Positions 40,801-51,859 of a stretch of DNA of 64,000 nucleotides are shown in pieces (the stretch's first letter is position 1; the number at the start of each line of letters is the position of its first letter). The stretch is from Apoderus coryli (Eukaryota > Arthropoda > Insecta > Coleoptera > Attelabidae), in NCBI GenBank assembly GCA_911728435.2, contig OU452201.1, positions 62,001 to 126,000 of the forward strand, given 5' to 3'. Both the position numbers and the translations under genes were made by a program. Under the pieces are notes generated by a model. It did no database searches. It saw only the letters and a program-made list of their open reading frames with translations, and was not told the DNA's origin.

Positions 40801-43800
40801 GAAGAAATCGATCGAAATACGTTATTCAAATACATTGACACCAAAGAATTCTTAGCAGTGATTTTCTGTAAGTTATCCTAAAAAAACACTATAGTACAAC
40901 GTCTTTCAAAAGATCATTTATATATGATTTTTGACCCCTTTTTACACTATTTGTAAACGTCTATGTGCACCAATGTAACATTTTTTAGGTTACATTATAT
41001 CACAACTATGAAAAATTATTCAATATTTCGAATAAGTTTATATCTGAAATATTTTCAAATATTAATTTACCGATAAACATCAACCTTTTTTTAATTTTGC
41101 TGCATCAAATATAAACAATCTTTTGAGACACCCCGTATTAACAACTTTAAAATATAAATCCATCAATTTGTTAGACAAAGAAGAAGATCCTGACAGTCCT
41201 CGCATCCTCAGACACATTGAACTCATTGATGATGAGGCTAGCGAATACGGTATCAAAATTGTAAAAATGAAAGATCGCCTAATGGCGAAAAAGTATGGTT
41301 ATAGAAATCCTCCTGGGTTAACGTATTTCCGTAAAGGCAAACACATCAATTATGATGGTGATATTGACGATGAAGAGGAGGTATTAGACTGGCTAACAGA
41401 TCCGGAAAATATGGAATTGACTGATCATATTGAGAGGGTGAACCGGAAAATGTTCGAGAAAATCCGACAGAGATCAGATTATTTAGCAGTGTTTTTATGT
41501 AAGCAATGATTACCATATTTGTAAGCCTCCGAATTCTTCCATTTATTAAAATATTTTAATATTCCAAATATTATTTTGAAATTATCTTTTTTGACTAACA
41601 TATTTGCTCCAGACAGCACTGACTGTAAACAATGTCCCAGAGTTCTAACTGAAGTGGAACACATTGACGATGAAGCGGACGCAGCTGGCATAAACTTTGT
41701 CAAAATCGACGATAAACAACTGGCGAAAGAACATGGCGTGTTCGCATTACCCGCGATACTATTCTTCAAACTTGGATCGAAAGAACCTGTCATCTACGCT
41801 GGTGATCTCTATGATGAACAACAAATCCTACAGTGGTTGCTGACACAGAAAGATCCATCGGGAGAAGTGATTGAAGCCCTAGAAGGCAATGAATTGTTGA
41901 GTATGATTGAGAAGGAAGAAGCGTTAGCAGTATATTTCTGTAAGTCATGATATTATGAATATTGTAAGTTTAATTTTCATTAAGCCAAGCTTTACACGGC
42001 ATAATAATAATAATAATGTTCGTTCAAATTGCTTAATTATGTATCTATGTAGGGAACAAGACTCTTTGCGATTTGTGTGTCGAAGCTGAGGAACAACAAA
42101 GAGGTAGGAAAGCCACAAAGAAGACTACAGATGAAGATGCAGATGGTCACGGTACTAAAACCCCAATGCTGTAACCTGTAGTAGTAACATTTATGTGTAA
42201 ACGCTCGACTTACCAACTAACGTTACTCACTGTTACTAATTATCTAGAACAAACCACACTTCCTTAGATATTTCTGTACTTTTAAGGTTTTGATATGTTG
42301 ATAAATATGGAATTACTACCAACATTATGTTGATGATACTTGGCCCAGTGTCTTATTGATTCACCAGGCAAAAAAATATTTTTGGAACAGTACCATAAGA
42401 CGTTTTATTTGTATGCAAAAGGGTTTCTAAGATTCTTCCATCTCTACCATTCCGCGTATTAAAAACGCCCCCTTGTCATAATCGAAATTGCTCAAAATCT
42501 AGATCAGCCAAACCATTTACTATTTAAAAGGCCAAAATGCACCAGTACGACACTGTGTATTGTACCGGGTTCTGGGTATAAATGTACAAATTGCACAATT
42601 AAGACAACTTTTATATGGTGTTTTCAAAACCAAAGTAACTTTGGCTGTTTTGGCGAATTTTTGAAAAAACGATTTTAGTTTTAATTTAATTCTGATATTA
42701 TTTTTACAGATATAAAAAAATTAAAAGCACTTCCTCATTGTTTCTTTATGATCAGAAAAAGATAGCGTTTCCAAATTTTCACTACAACGTTTCGTTTTTG
42801 AAAAACCATCATCAACTTTGTTTTCAATTCGAAAATAGGTGGTATACCACACGTAATGGTTTAAACAAGTTTTCAGTGTTTTTAGTTGTTATTTAAAATT
42901 ATTCTAGAAAAATCGCTGTAGTTTGGCACTTATTTTGCGTCAAACATTCATTTGAGAAAGGCGTTTTTTAATAACTTCAAAAAGCACAAAAATGTCAACT
43001 AAAGTACAGAATAAAATGTTGTACTGAGAGAGAAATCGTCAAATAATAATAAATAATTGTGAGTAACGACGATAGAATGTTTTTCAAAAACCTACTACTC
43101 TGCATTCAGTCAGTTCAGTGCCAAATTATGGCGATTTTTCTCGAATAATTTTAAATCACCAGCTAAAAACACTGAAAACTGAAATATTTTGAACCATTCA
43201 ACTTTTATGTAGGACAAATTTTTCTAAAACGTCAAATAAAAAAGTTAAAGGGATACATTTATAACAGGACACCCGGTACATACACCTTGAATTTTGCATA
43301 TTAGATCCAAAATGTAACGCAATTTTTTTCATTCCACATATCTAGACAATGATGAATGCGAACAATGCACGCGAATCCTGGAAGAACTGGAAAATATTGA
43401 TGACGATTGTGAACGGCATGGCATTAAATTTGTAAAAACGCAAGATCTACGCATTGCCGAAAAGTACGGTGCCACAGACTATCCAGTGCTCATGTATTTC
43501 GAAGACGGAATTGGTGGTGTATTCGAAGGTGACTTGGAAGAGGAGGAGGAAGTCTTACAGTGGCTTATTCAACAGAAAACTGAAGACCGAATTGAACTCA
43601 TTACAAGGGTGAGTAAACAAATTATTACAATTAGTACAGTGTTGTCTTTTAATTTCGTTAAATAGGGTGTTTTGTAAGATTTATTAACACATTTTGACGT
43701 ACCAAATTGGGTGATATTTAAAACTGTGCCACAGGTAATGCTCGAGCGAATGGTGGAAGAAACTCAGTACCTAGCCGTATATTTCTATAAACAGAACTGC

Positions 43801-45148
43801 CACATCTGCGAACAAATTCTTGAGGAATTGGAGAAAATCGATGACGAACTTGACGTGTACGGTATCCATTTAGTTCGGATCATCGATCCCCAATTGGCAA
43901 AACGATACAGCATTAAAACGTTTCCTGCATTGGTCTATTTTCGAAATGGTAATCCTCTCTTGTTCGAAGGCGATCTTCAAAACGAGGAATCAGTACTTGA
44001 ATGGTTGACGGACGATGATAATCGCGAACTAGCTGATGAAATTGAGGCGGTTAATGAGAAAATGTTGGCGAGACTTTTGAACGAGTCACCGTTCTTAGCG
44101 GTCTTCTACTGTAAGTACTACGTGTATGTTTAGTCCAAATGAATATTTTTTTATTAGACGATTTTTCCAGATGACGAAGACTGTCCGGAATGCGACGAAA
44201 TTCTGGAGAATCTAGAGGAAATAGACGGTGAAGCTGATTTATTCGGTATAGATTTCGTAAAGATATGTAGTGCTGAAGCAGCTGCAGAACAAGGACTGCA
44301 TAATCTACCAGTTCTGATGTACTTCCGGAAGAAGAAACCTATGGTGTATGATGGAGACTTAACTCAAGCCGATAGAGTGTTGGATTGGCTAACGTCGCAA
44401 GACGTGTTCGAAATTAAAAATGAAATCGAAGAAGTCAACAAAAAGATGTTGGAAAAATTGTTGGAAGAAAATGAGTTTGTTACTGTGTTTTTCTGTAAGT
44501 TAGATTATCGTTCTTGTTCCCAAATTAACGTTTTTGTTAAATACAACACTGTTGCAGATGAAATCAATTCGGATGAGAGTAAAGCGATCATGGACAAACT
44601 GGAGAATATTGACAGTGAAACTGACAATTTTGACATAACTTTTGTCAAAATGGCAGATGCGCGGTACGCACGCAAATGGGGCGTGACCAATTTACCAGCG
44701 ATCGTCTATTTTAGGCGACGATTTCCAAGCATTTACAGGTAATATAAACACTAAAGATGTGTCTGATATAACCCGGGTTAAAATTAACGGCTCTAGTGTA
44801 GTTCCCTGTGAAATGCCAACGTGGCCCTCAACAATTAACGAATCAAATTGCAATATACGATATATCGTCGACATATCTACAGACAAAACATTTTTCCGCA
44901 TACATTTGGCTCCACCTGTAGGTATAAATGTGTTTTCAATTTCGTTTGCTTTCAGGGGCGATTTACATTCCGAGGTGGATGTTTTGGAATGGTTACGAAA
45001 AAACCGTTTCAGACAGCCGGAACTCAACATCTTCATGTATGCATTATTAGCCATTGGAGTAGCATTCATCATTTATACAGCATTTCTGCTACAGTGCTTC
45101 AATAAAACACCAACAACAACGATTGTGGCACATCCAAAACAAAGCTAG
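22786..45148 (+). CDS. Tandem thioredoxin-domain type I membrane protein, 28 exons
   Basis: Exons read by splice sites: 22786-22972, 27803-27985, 29788-29929, 30046-30081, 30252-30434, 30494-30637, 30766-30927, 30989-31141, 31216-31530, 31649-31963, 32024-32356, 32418-32729, 32784-33064, 33117-33339, 33508-33558, 37750-37893, 38596-38735, 38967-39165, 40563-40649, 40736-40867, 41175-41498, 41613-41939, 42053-42151, 43346-43608, 43735-44110, 44171-44494, 44558-44738, 44956-45148. The product is about 1,935 residues once one extra base in exon 3 is discounted. A signal peptide (MWRWSLLLIFAIAASTALG) is followed by about 15 thioredoxin-like repeats of the type AVLFY..C..C..ILEELENIDDE..FVKI..YGI..FPALVYF..YEGDL. 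A membrane helix (IFMYALLAIGVAFIIYTAF) and a 20-residue tail end the protein; no KDEL is present. CxxC survives in domains 1, 2, 9 and 11-14 and is lost in most others. The likely site is the ER or secretory lumen. Roles in redox chemistry or calcium binding are inference. I could not name an orthologue. Confidence 0.82.
24662..24916 (-). mobile_element. LINE C-terminal fragment
   Basis: The - strand frame reads RIHKVQRSCLRFVYGIKKFE and LREVMWLGMQDRRKLHSLVL, the region after the reverse transcriptase in jockey/CR1-like LINEs. It is similar in layout to LMQNSCVRLITGIRGR at 48010-48060. Only about 85 residues remain. Confidence 0.6.
26030..26690 (-). mobile_element. Truncated mariner, N-terminal half of the transposase
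   Basis: The - strand frame 26262-26666 reads EKSECRVLIKHCFFMKKKNT, EPKHYPNSAPSRQMVEKWNA and ILHEHLGMRKLCAKWVPREL, the DNA-binding half of a classical mariner transposase. Frame 26114-26383 adds RRYVTIDETGF, the first catalytic Asp motif. The second and third acidic motifs are not present. It is a different lineage from the two DD41D families in this window. Confidence 0.75.
27986..29787. other. Intron 2 of the thioredoxin gene
   Basis: 1.8 kb of AT-rich sequence with the tRNA-like repeat and a repeat end (ACCGGGTGTATACAC near 29326). No coding region was recognised. Confidence 0.5.
28044..28125 (-). repeat. tRNA-like (SINE-type) sequence with Pol III boxes
   Basis: On the - strand CAGTTCAATTGGTT resembles an A box, and GGTTGAAATCC resembles a B box set within a T-arm-like GTGGG/CCTAC stem. 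A run of T's follows shortly after (28036-28046 as A's on +), a Pol III stop signal. The acceptor and anticodon stems do not pair well, so this is a tRNA-derived repeat or tRNA relic, not a working tRNA gene. It lies in intron 2 of the thioredoxin gene. Confidence 0.35.
33778..35850. mobile_element. MITE-like unit with inverted ends, interrupted by a LINE
   Basis: GGGTGTATCTAA at 33778-33789 is mirrored exactly by TTAGATACACCC at 35839-35850. The non-LINE left part (about 33950-34171) is repeated in similar form near 55600-55755, with shared CTCCGTGGAAG, GGGGTTATTGAGAAT and GCGCCGCCTCTG-like text. Confidence 0.6.
34172..35652 (+). mobile_element. 5'-truncated LINE, reverse transcriptase broken by one stop
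   Basis: The frame is open from about 34172 except for one TAA at 34404-34406 in front of TDFTKAFDRLDHGILL. It continues as frame 34482-35492 with SGVPQGSVLGPFLF, the catalytic LLFADDFKVYS, LGVLFDAKLSF and SFVRSKLEYASVVWSP. The layout is jockey/CR1-like. The 3' end is a TAAA repeat. With only one nonsense change seen it is a fairly young insertion. The endonuclease part is missing, so it cannot move by itself. Confidence 0.82.
36123..36273. repeat. Small hairpin element with 31-bp perfect inverted ends
   Basis: Bases 36123-36153 (starting GAAGTAGGTGTCAATTTCCT) are the exact reverse complement of 36243-36273. The 89 bases between include a T-run and no coding sequence. The right end overlaps the start of the mariner copy, whose terminal dozen bases are replaced. 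Confidence 0.75.
36273..37525 (+). mobile_element. Mariner copy 2 (same family as 10433-11735), dead
   Basis: Close match to copy 1 over its whole length from CGCCATCTAA to the right inverted repeat. The left terminus is damaged by the hairpin element next to it; the right end meets TA at 37526-37527. Confidence 0.85.
36380..37422 (+). pseudogene. Mariner transposase pseudogene, copy 2
   Basis: Same protein as the intact copy at 10547-11632, with three lesions. LEQRW has become LEQR-stop (TAA) near 36405. Fourteen codons between two ACATCA repeats are deleted in frame, removing IHRRSQQLNISETS. WCGFW has become WCGF-stop (TGA) near 36941. The catalytic motifs FSDEAHF, WFQQDGATCHT and LTPLDYYLWG survive in the pieces 36415-36942 and 36988-37422. 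Confidence 0.85.
37750..37893 (+). other. Asp/Asn-rich linker exon of the thioredoxin protein
   Basis: Exon 16 encodes about 48 residues beginning SNDNDDNNDSNDDSDDD and dominated by Asp and Asn, then FDELIKGFFTG. Acidic tracts of this kind are known as low-affinity calcium ligands in ER and SR luminal proteins; that role is only inferred here. It is followed by two exons (38596-38735, 38967-39165) encoding a Lys/Pro-rich stretch with KPVSKPKEKPAPILPPLK. Confidence 0.65.
39611..40083. mobile_element. Non-autonomous DNA transposon with GCAGTGGCGGCT ends
   Basis: GCAGTGGCGGCTCTTGAG near 39611 is mirrored by CCTCACCAGCCGCCACTGC ending near 40081. No transposase frame was found between. A matching target duplication could not be identified, so the superfamily is left open. 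It lies in intron 18 of the thioredoxin gene. Confidence 0.55.
40563..40649 (+). other. Weakly supported exon 19 of the thioredoxin gene
   Basis: Kept because borders and phases fit (phase 1 on both sides). It reads VVKIKAKVQKNKSEKASAPF, then LCYYSWG, continuing the Lys-rich linker and joining to GSLLDETEVLEW in exon 20. Its 3' splice site lacks a strong polypyrimidine tract at the AG, so it could be skipped; exons 18 and 20 would still join in frame. Confidence 0.45.
42152..43345. other. Intron 23 of the thioredoxin gene
   Basis: 1.2 kb with a hammerhead-like core on the - strand near 42786-42820 (TTGATGA, stem GTTTTT/AAAAAC, GAAACGTTG) and a repeat end ACACCCGGTAC near 43270. No other gene was seen. 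Confidence 0.45.
45029..45085 (+). other. C-terminal membrane helix of the thioredoxin protein
   Basis: IFMYALLAIGVAFIIYTAF is a single strong hydrophobic segment followed by LLQCFNKTPTTTIVAHPKQS and the TAG stop at 45146-45148. With the signal peptide this gives a type I topology: repeats in the lumen or outside, about 20 residues in the cytosol. Confidence 0.75.
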
Positions 45149-45397
45149 GATTCAATTTGTATTTTTTAATCAAAATTATATTCGGGGGGACTCTTAGCAA
45201 GTTGTCGCACATTTTCCTTCTATTTAATGATATTAATATTTGTAAATTGAAATAGTAATAAAAGCTACGGATCAAAAACGTCAGTAAATAAGTAGGTACC
45301 TAGGAATTTTGTTTAAATTAAGTAATTAGGTACCCTCAACTTGAATCTTTTTGTTGTTTTTAAGAGAAATTCTATGTAAATATAATTAATTATTGTA

Positions 45398-45403
45398 AAT
45401 AAA
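45398..45403 (+). terminator. Probable polyadenylation signal of the thioredoxin gene
   Basis: AATAAA 250 bases after the stop codon in an AT-rich 3' UTR; a weaker AATAAA-like site lies near 45257. Confidence 0.5.
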
Positions 45404-46689
45404 ATATATTTAAAATCACATTGTTTTATTTCATGCCTTCCTAGTTGCCTACAATGATTAGAAAACTGTATTAAGGAGTTGCTCACCACATGTTGTCTAG
45501 GTACTCACCTAGTAGTTCTGACAGTATTGGATAGATGCCGCTGCAAGTACTTATGCGATCAGAGTCAAATGACAACTGTGCGATTACATGCAGAACCGGA
45601 CCAGAGATTAATAAATCGTTTTTTCTTCTAACGATTTTCTATTATATGAGATACGATGGACGTTCACAAATGCAGTTTAAATACGAGGGACGGTCGCTAA
45701 CTCATTGGCCTCGACCATAATATCTGCATTCGAGAGACGTTCAGAAAACCTTAGAAGATGCAAATTATAACGTATAACGTATATTATGAGCATAATTAAA
45801 ACCGTAATTTGTCAATGAAAGTTACTTTATTGGGTTATTTATTATCCGTTCACTAATCAACTGGCCAAATTGCAAACGTCACATGAATAAATAATTTTGA
45901 TCAAAATATTCTACAGAGACAAAATGCTGTGAGATACTTAATGGACATAAATAAAATATTCATTTATCACTACCACCAAAGAGGAGCATTTTTTATTAGA
46001 AGCATCAAAATATGTAGTTGAAAAAATACTGAATTGTAAAAAGCAAGTGAAGTTCGTGGATAAAAATCTTCCTATGGAAGTTCAAAACAAATCACCAATT
46101 TAAGGAACAAAATCAAAAGGTTTGTAAACAGAATGAATATTAAATCACTCAACCTACTCTCCGTATTACTGAGGGTGACACTCACCCCTAAAAGGCCTCT
46201 AATTCGTTTTTATTGAGCTACTATGTATACCAAACAGGTCAATAACTAGGTACTAAAGTATTTTTTAACATTGTAAGTACCTATCGCGTCTAACCGTAAA
46301 CCTCCCTATATACAAGGTTCAATAAAACAAAATCGACCCTCCAAGACAACAATTATCCCAAACAATTAATAGACAAATGATTTAAAAAACGTATTCATAA
46401 ATGGTACAATGATAACAATGCCAATCACAACAACTATAAGACGTCCCAAACATATGTATCACTTCCTTATCTAAATAGCCTATCCGAAACCCTAAAAAAT
46501 AAATTAAAAACCATAAAATTACAAACTAAATAACATCAAGAAAAAAGACTAACTAACCACACAAAAATCCGAATATTTTTGGAATCAGGAGAAAAGAATC
46601 TGAAATAATAAAATAGAATATACAGGGCGTTCCATTAAAAAAAATTAACTGTGATTTCTAACTTTTGTATTTAACATTTTCTTCTACAG

Positions 46690-48455
46690 GGTGAAACAAC
46701 AAAATGAAAGGGGATGTGCGTACGATATATACAGCAAGGACAAAACAACTATTCCATCTACCTTGGGTAATGTAGATAACATAAATGACTTTTTCCTTGA
46801 TATATCTAATAGTTCCCCTGATCGCCAAACACTTGCTTTTTATTTATCGAATAGATTTGATTCTGACATTAGTTTCGAGTTCAGACTGGCGACTTTTGAA
46901 GACGGTACTTAATGCTTTGCTCAAGATTAAGTCTAATGCTATTGGACATGATAAAATTAATGCCGACATGCTTGTGCGTTCCTGTCCTTTTATTGTTCCC
47001 ATCATACTACATCTGGTCAATTTCTCTATAAAAACGAAGAACTTTCCATCGAGTTGGAGGCGAGCAAATGTTATTCCTATCCCTAAGTGCAGGAATCCGT
47101 CGGCTTTGAAGGATCTAAGACCTATTAGTATACTTCCTGCTATCTCCAAGCTATATGAGAGAATTTTGCACGATCAAAGGAGGAAATACATTGATGAGCA
47201 TGGCTTGCTCCCGGAAGTCCAGTCAGGTTTTCGTAGGGGATACAGTTGTTCAACGGCCGTGTTGGAGATGTTGGATGATGCTCTGCTTGCGGCTGATCAT
47301 GGTCGGCTAACAGCCTTGGTACTGTTGGATTTTTCTAAAGCATTTGATCGGGTCGATCACGTTTAATGTTGGCGATAATGTATTATCTTGGCTTTGGAGA
47401 GTCTGCTTTGGCATTGCTTGGTTCCTATCTTCATGATAGATATCAGGCTGTGGTTTTGGATGGCAAGGTCTCGCAGAGCAGGAGATTAAAGTGTGGTGTG
47501 CCTCAGGGTTCGATTCTTGGGCCAATGCTGTTCTCCTTGTATACTTCACAATTTGTAAAGAGATTGAGATATTGCTCAGCTCATTTATATGCTGACGATA
47601 CTCAAGTATATATGTCCTTTAGGCCGACGGATATTGCTCAAAGTTGTGAGCATGTAAATTACGATTTGCGGAGTCTTGTGGAACTATCTAAGAATCACTG
47701 CCTTACTATAAATCCAGACAAGACACAGCTGTTGCTATTGGGAACGCATCAGGCCAGAATTGCTGCTTCCACCGTGCTGAAACTTAATCTAGATGGTGTT
47801 GATTTGAAATGTCAAACTGTTGTTAAAAGCTTGGGAATATTAATTGACGCTGATTTGCGGTTTAGGGAACATGTAGGTGCCTGCATCAAAAAAGCGTTCT
47901 GCAACCTGAAAATGTTTTGTGATAGTCTGGTTCTGTCACACTTTAATTTTGGCGATGTCGTTTATGGGCCCTGCCTACTTGGTGCCGATGAGCATAGAAT
48001 TCAGCTCATGCAGAATTCTTGTGTGCGTTTAATAACTGGCATTCGAGGGAGGGATCGTGGAATGAGTGCTAAGATTATTGAACTGAGATGGATGAGAATG
48101 GAACAGAGGAGACTTCTACATCTACTTGTTTTGTACAATAAAATTGTGCATTCGAAGACTCCTCTATACTTATTCAATAAAATTGAGTATGGAGGTCGTG
48201 GTCATTCTATATATACTCGCAATAGTCACGTTATTACTCCGCCACTACATAGCACTGCATTATTTGAGGGTATATTGGGTATATTTTAATTTTTATTAAG
48301 TCATAATTGTTTTTTGTTTTCGTTTCTTATAGGGTTTGTTTAGTTTAGATTAGCTAAAGTTGTGAATAGGTTAAGATAGGAGGCTTAGCCTCAACTTCGC
48401 CTTTTGTGTAATTAACTTTACACAATAAAGTCATTATTATTATTAATAAATAATA
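46690..48455 (+). mobile_element. 5'-truncated LINE with frameshifted reverse transcriptase
   Basis: Three overlapping frames (46691-46912, 46785-47366, 47366-48289) cover a jockey-superfamily reverse transcriptase: ANVIPIPK, LRPISILPAISKLYERIL, LLDFSKAFDRVDHV, CGVPQGSILGPMLF and the catalytic HLYADDTQVYMSF. A C-terminal region follows (LMQNSCVRLITGIRGR). At least two frameshifts are present, including one right after KAFDRVDHV at about 47365. The tail is a TTATTATTA repeat at about 48434-48450. The endonuclease region is missing. Confidence 0.8.
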
Positions 48456-51400
48456 TTAATAAAAATGAATTCCAAATACAAATTATGCCTGTTTTAAACA
48501 AAATTTATATGTGCAATTTTGTCATTTTTTGCCTAGCTGTAGTGTTTGTCTATATGGTCTATAGAATGTACCTGAAGAAGGCAATTATGCGTCGCCGAAA
48601 CATTGTAAACTGACTGAAGTAACAAAAATTATTTCACGTACAATATGTTTTAATTGGAACCTCATCCCAAGAAAGAAATCAATCCATCTATAGAATAGTA
48701 AAGAAGAGTTCAAGAAATATATATATACAAGGTATTACAGTAAAATACACCTGTTGTTTATTATTAAAACCGGTCCTGTCCGCGTCGAATAGGTAGATAC
48801 GTGGTAGGTAATCGTGGTATCAACGCTCCTAAAGCTAAAGTAGATTGTATCAAACTGTGAAACTGTCTATATTAAAAAAAAAAATAGTAATAACCAAACT
48901 TGGCATAGCCACCACAGATAGGACAGAGCGTAGAGTACAGTCAGTGTGATTAATTTGTTGGATATTATTTGACGTTTTAAAAAGTGTTTACGTGCACACA
49001 CAACATTTTCAAGTACCACTCGATTATTTCGTTAGTACCTACCTAATAAAAGCAAACCTTTGGATTTATAACATTTTTAAACAAAAGTGTCTTAAATGTG
49101 CCTCTTTGAAGGTTTTGTGTAAACGATAAACAGAAGCAAATTCCGACTTAGTAAAGTGACTTATAGCAGTACGGTAGGTACGTATTTTTTTAGTCAGTAC
49201 GAGTAGAATGTCCCCCTAATTTGTTCAATTTTTAAAACTCATAAACCGGCAAGTTTTTAATAAGAGAATTCTTTTGAGCTTGATTATATAGTTTTCCATA
49301 TTAATGAACAATGGAAATCCGAACACATTGTTAGTTATTAATTATATTCAAACAAAGATAAAATCGGAACCTGATTAGCTAAATAATCTAAAAAGTTCAG
49401 ATTATAATACCTTCGCAGTAATAAACTCCACAAAAGGTTTTAGGATGTCTACCTATTTCTGGATGAAACTATATTTTATTTAGTATTCCAGATTCAAAAA
49501 ATCATCCAAATTCACTCAATCAAATAACTTCCTAATTCTAACAAATGCTAAAGGAAATTTTAATACTTAGATAGGGCAAATAGGAATAATACATCAGTGA
49601 TGACGAATTTCTCCCAATTTTAGCTATTTGATGGGTCACATTTTAAAGATAATATTGAACTGAATTATTATTATTCAAACTCAGATATCTTTTGAAGAAG
49701 ATGATGCATACAAACGATTCTACATTGACCACTGTAGATACTGAGTCGGAGACAATACTGAGCATTAAATTGTAAAGCAAAGTCAATGTCTAGGGTGGGA
49801 TTTTCAAAAACGGCATACCTAATTGATTGTCTTTCCCTTAATCATTTAAGTGCTTCTTGGATCATTCACCAACCAAAGACAAAAATATTTAGAGTTGCAG
49901 AAAATCTATTGAAATGAATTCAAAAACGCCCCCTCGTATTTTTTGTACAATCACAACATTTCAAATCGCTTAATAAAGACCCATTAATTTATGAGTGTTT
50001 GTTGAGTTGCTGGAACAAAATGTTTCTGCTGTAAATAATTTTCCACTCCAATTATTACAAATATCATTATTAAATGTTATAGTCTTATTATTTCACTTTC
50101 TATAAACAGCAGTTATTTTTAAAACACACAAAACAACATTGAAATTATTTCATTCTTTTGTTTATTTATACTTACTTAAGTAATTTCATACCTAATAATA
50201 GGCATAACCGTGAAAATAGCTACACAGTCCTTTACTTTCGTTTGTTGTATTGCTGAAAATTAAATTAAAGTGCAGATAAATGCATTTTTTAACAAGTAAA
50301 AGTTGGAATACGTTAAGTATCTAATTTATTCAACAAACTTACAACATCAAAGTGGTGTGGAACATTGTGAAGCAATCGATGTTCCGATATTCATCAATCA
50401 TCAAACTATTCCACATACTCCGGAGAAGGTTTAGAGACGTTTTTAGACTCAAAACTTAATATACTTGGTATAATTACTGTTTTAGTGGCCTCTAAGGGAT
50501 TATCAAATTGAAGTTGGTTGGTTTTAGGTCAATTACTGACACCAAGTAACTCCTCTTTCGACGTTTTGACTGTTATTTCCTCAGGACACTACAATACAAA
50601 CAAAAAAGAAAAACATAAAGGGTGACTTAAAATTTAAAACTAATTGTTAAATTCATAAATAAAACAATCAAGACAGGTAATGTAAACAGTTTTAGAACAA
50701 AAATTTTGCCGGTACGTTCCAAATATTTTTTTAAATTTATTGTGTTATTTAAAAGTAAAATGTTTAATTTACATCTAGGTATATCAGGTAGTTATGAGTT
50801 ATGAATATGAATAAGAACATTCATATAGGTACATAATATGTTATTATTTACTACCTATTATCTGCCTACCATTAAATGTTACGTAAATGACTAATCTAGT
50901 AATTTAAACAAGAATTAAGTAGAAAAAATACATATAACTGTAATATTTACTTATATTGTGCGAAATGTCGTCGTAACAAAAGTTGATTATGCAACATTTA
51001 TCATAAATTGAACAAGTATTTTAAAAATCTCATGTGTGACATACACATGAAAGTTCCGTATCTATTTTATTTTTAATTTCCTGGCCGAACTTGACAGATA
51101 ATATTCTTAACGCTTGGATTTATCTATAGCGACTTATAGGCTAGACATATTTGCGCCTGCACGGGGAGCAGCGCAAAAACATAGCAAAGTCTTGTATATG
51201 GTTCTTGAATAAATAAAAATAACAAAAACGCATTATTTTTAAGGAACCCCTGGGCTACTGATTATAGAATTAACCTATTTTTGTATAATAAACTCTTTAC
51301 ACATAATTAAAGAAACATACTGATACGCCCCTGGCAAAACCTAATTCGATTATACCTACCTTTTTCTCTATATATACCTAACATGTACTAGATAAACAGA

Positions 51401-51840
51401 TATGACTTTTTCTATATTCATTATTGATTTTTCACGCTCTATTTTAATACCTCAATGTGCCAGAGACCGTATATCCGATTAAATGTCAAAACTTAGTGAC
51501 ATATCATTATTGCTATTGTGTGATATAATAGCGCCGCCATTTTTTGAATTTCCTGCTTTCAAATTACAGCATTTCCTACTGCTCCGGAACTACGCAAAAA
51601 CAGACACTGCCGTGTTTATTTTTTAATTTTATTTATTAGAGATAGTTTGTTTAAAATATAATAATATACCAAGTGACATTGAAAATAAAATATATTATAG
51701 GATGTCGATGAAATAGCTGCGCAAACTTCAAGGGTTGTTTCTAAGATAAAAAGTTTTTAAATTCCATACAAAGCCATTAAGAAAGAAACGAACATTTTTC
51801 GCTGCTTTACATTCACACCCTGTATAACGAGAGAGTATTG
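48456..51840. other. Intergenic stretch without a recognised gene
   Basis: AT-rich sequence with many stops in all frames. It includes a hammerhead-like core at 48572-48604 (+) and a weaker one near 50540-50575 (-), and a repeat end CACACCCTGTATA near 51815. Nothing else was identified. Confidence 0.55.
48572..48604 (+). ncRNA. Hammerhead-like core of a Penelope-type element
   Basis: CTGAAGA, GGC..GCC stem, then GAAACATTG. The same arrangement recurs at several places in the window. Confidence 0.35.
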
Positions 51841-51859
51841 AAAAAAATAATTGAGACCA

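Noticed and set aside
50530..50585. CTGAGGA..CGTCGAAAG on the - strand as a hammerhead-like core
   Set aside because: The first box departs from CTGANGA and the stem is poor, so it is mentioned only as weak.
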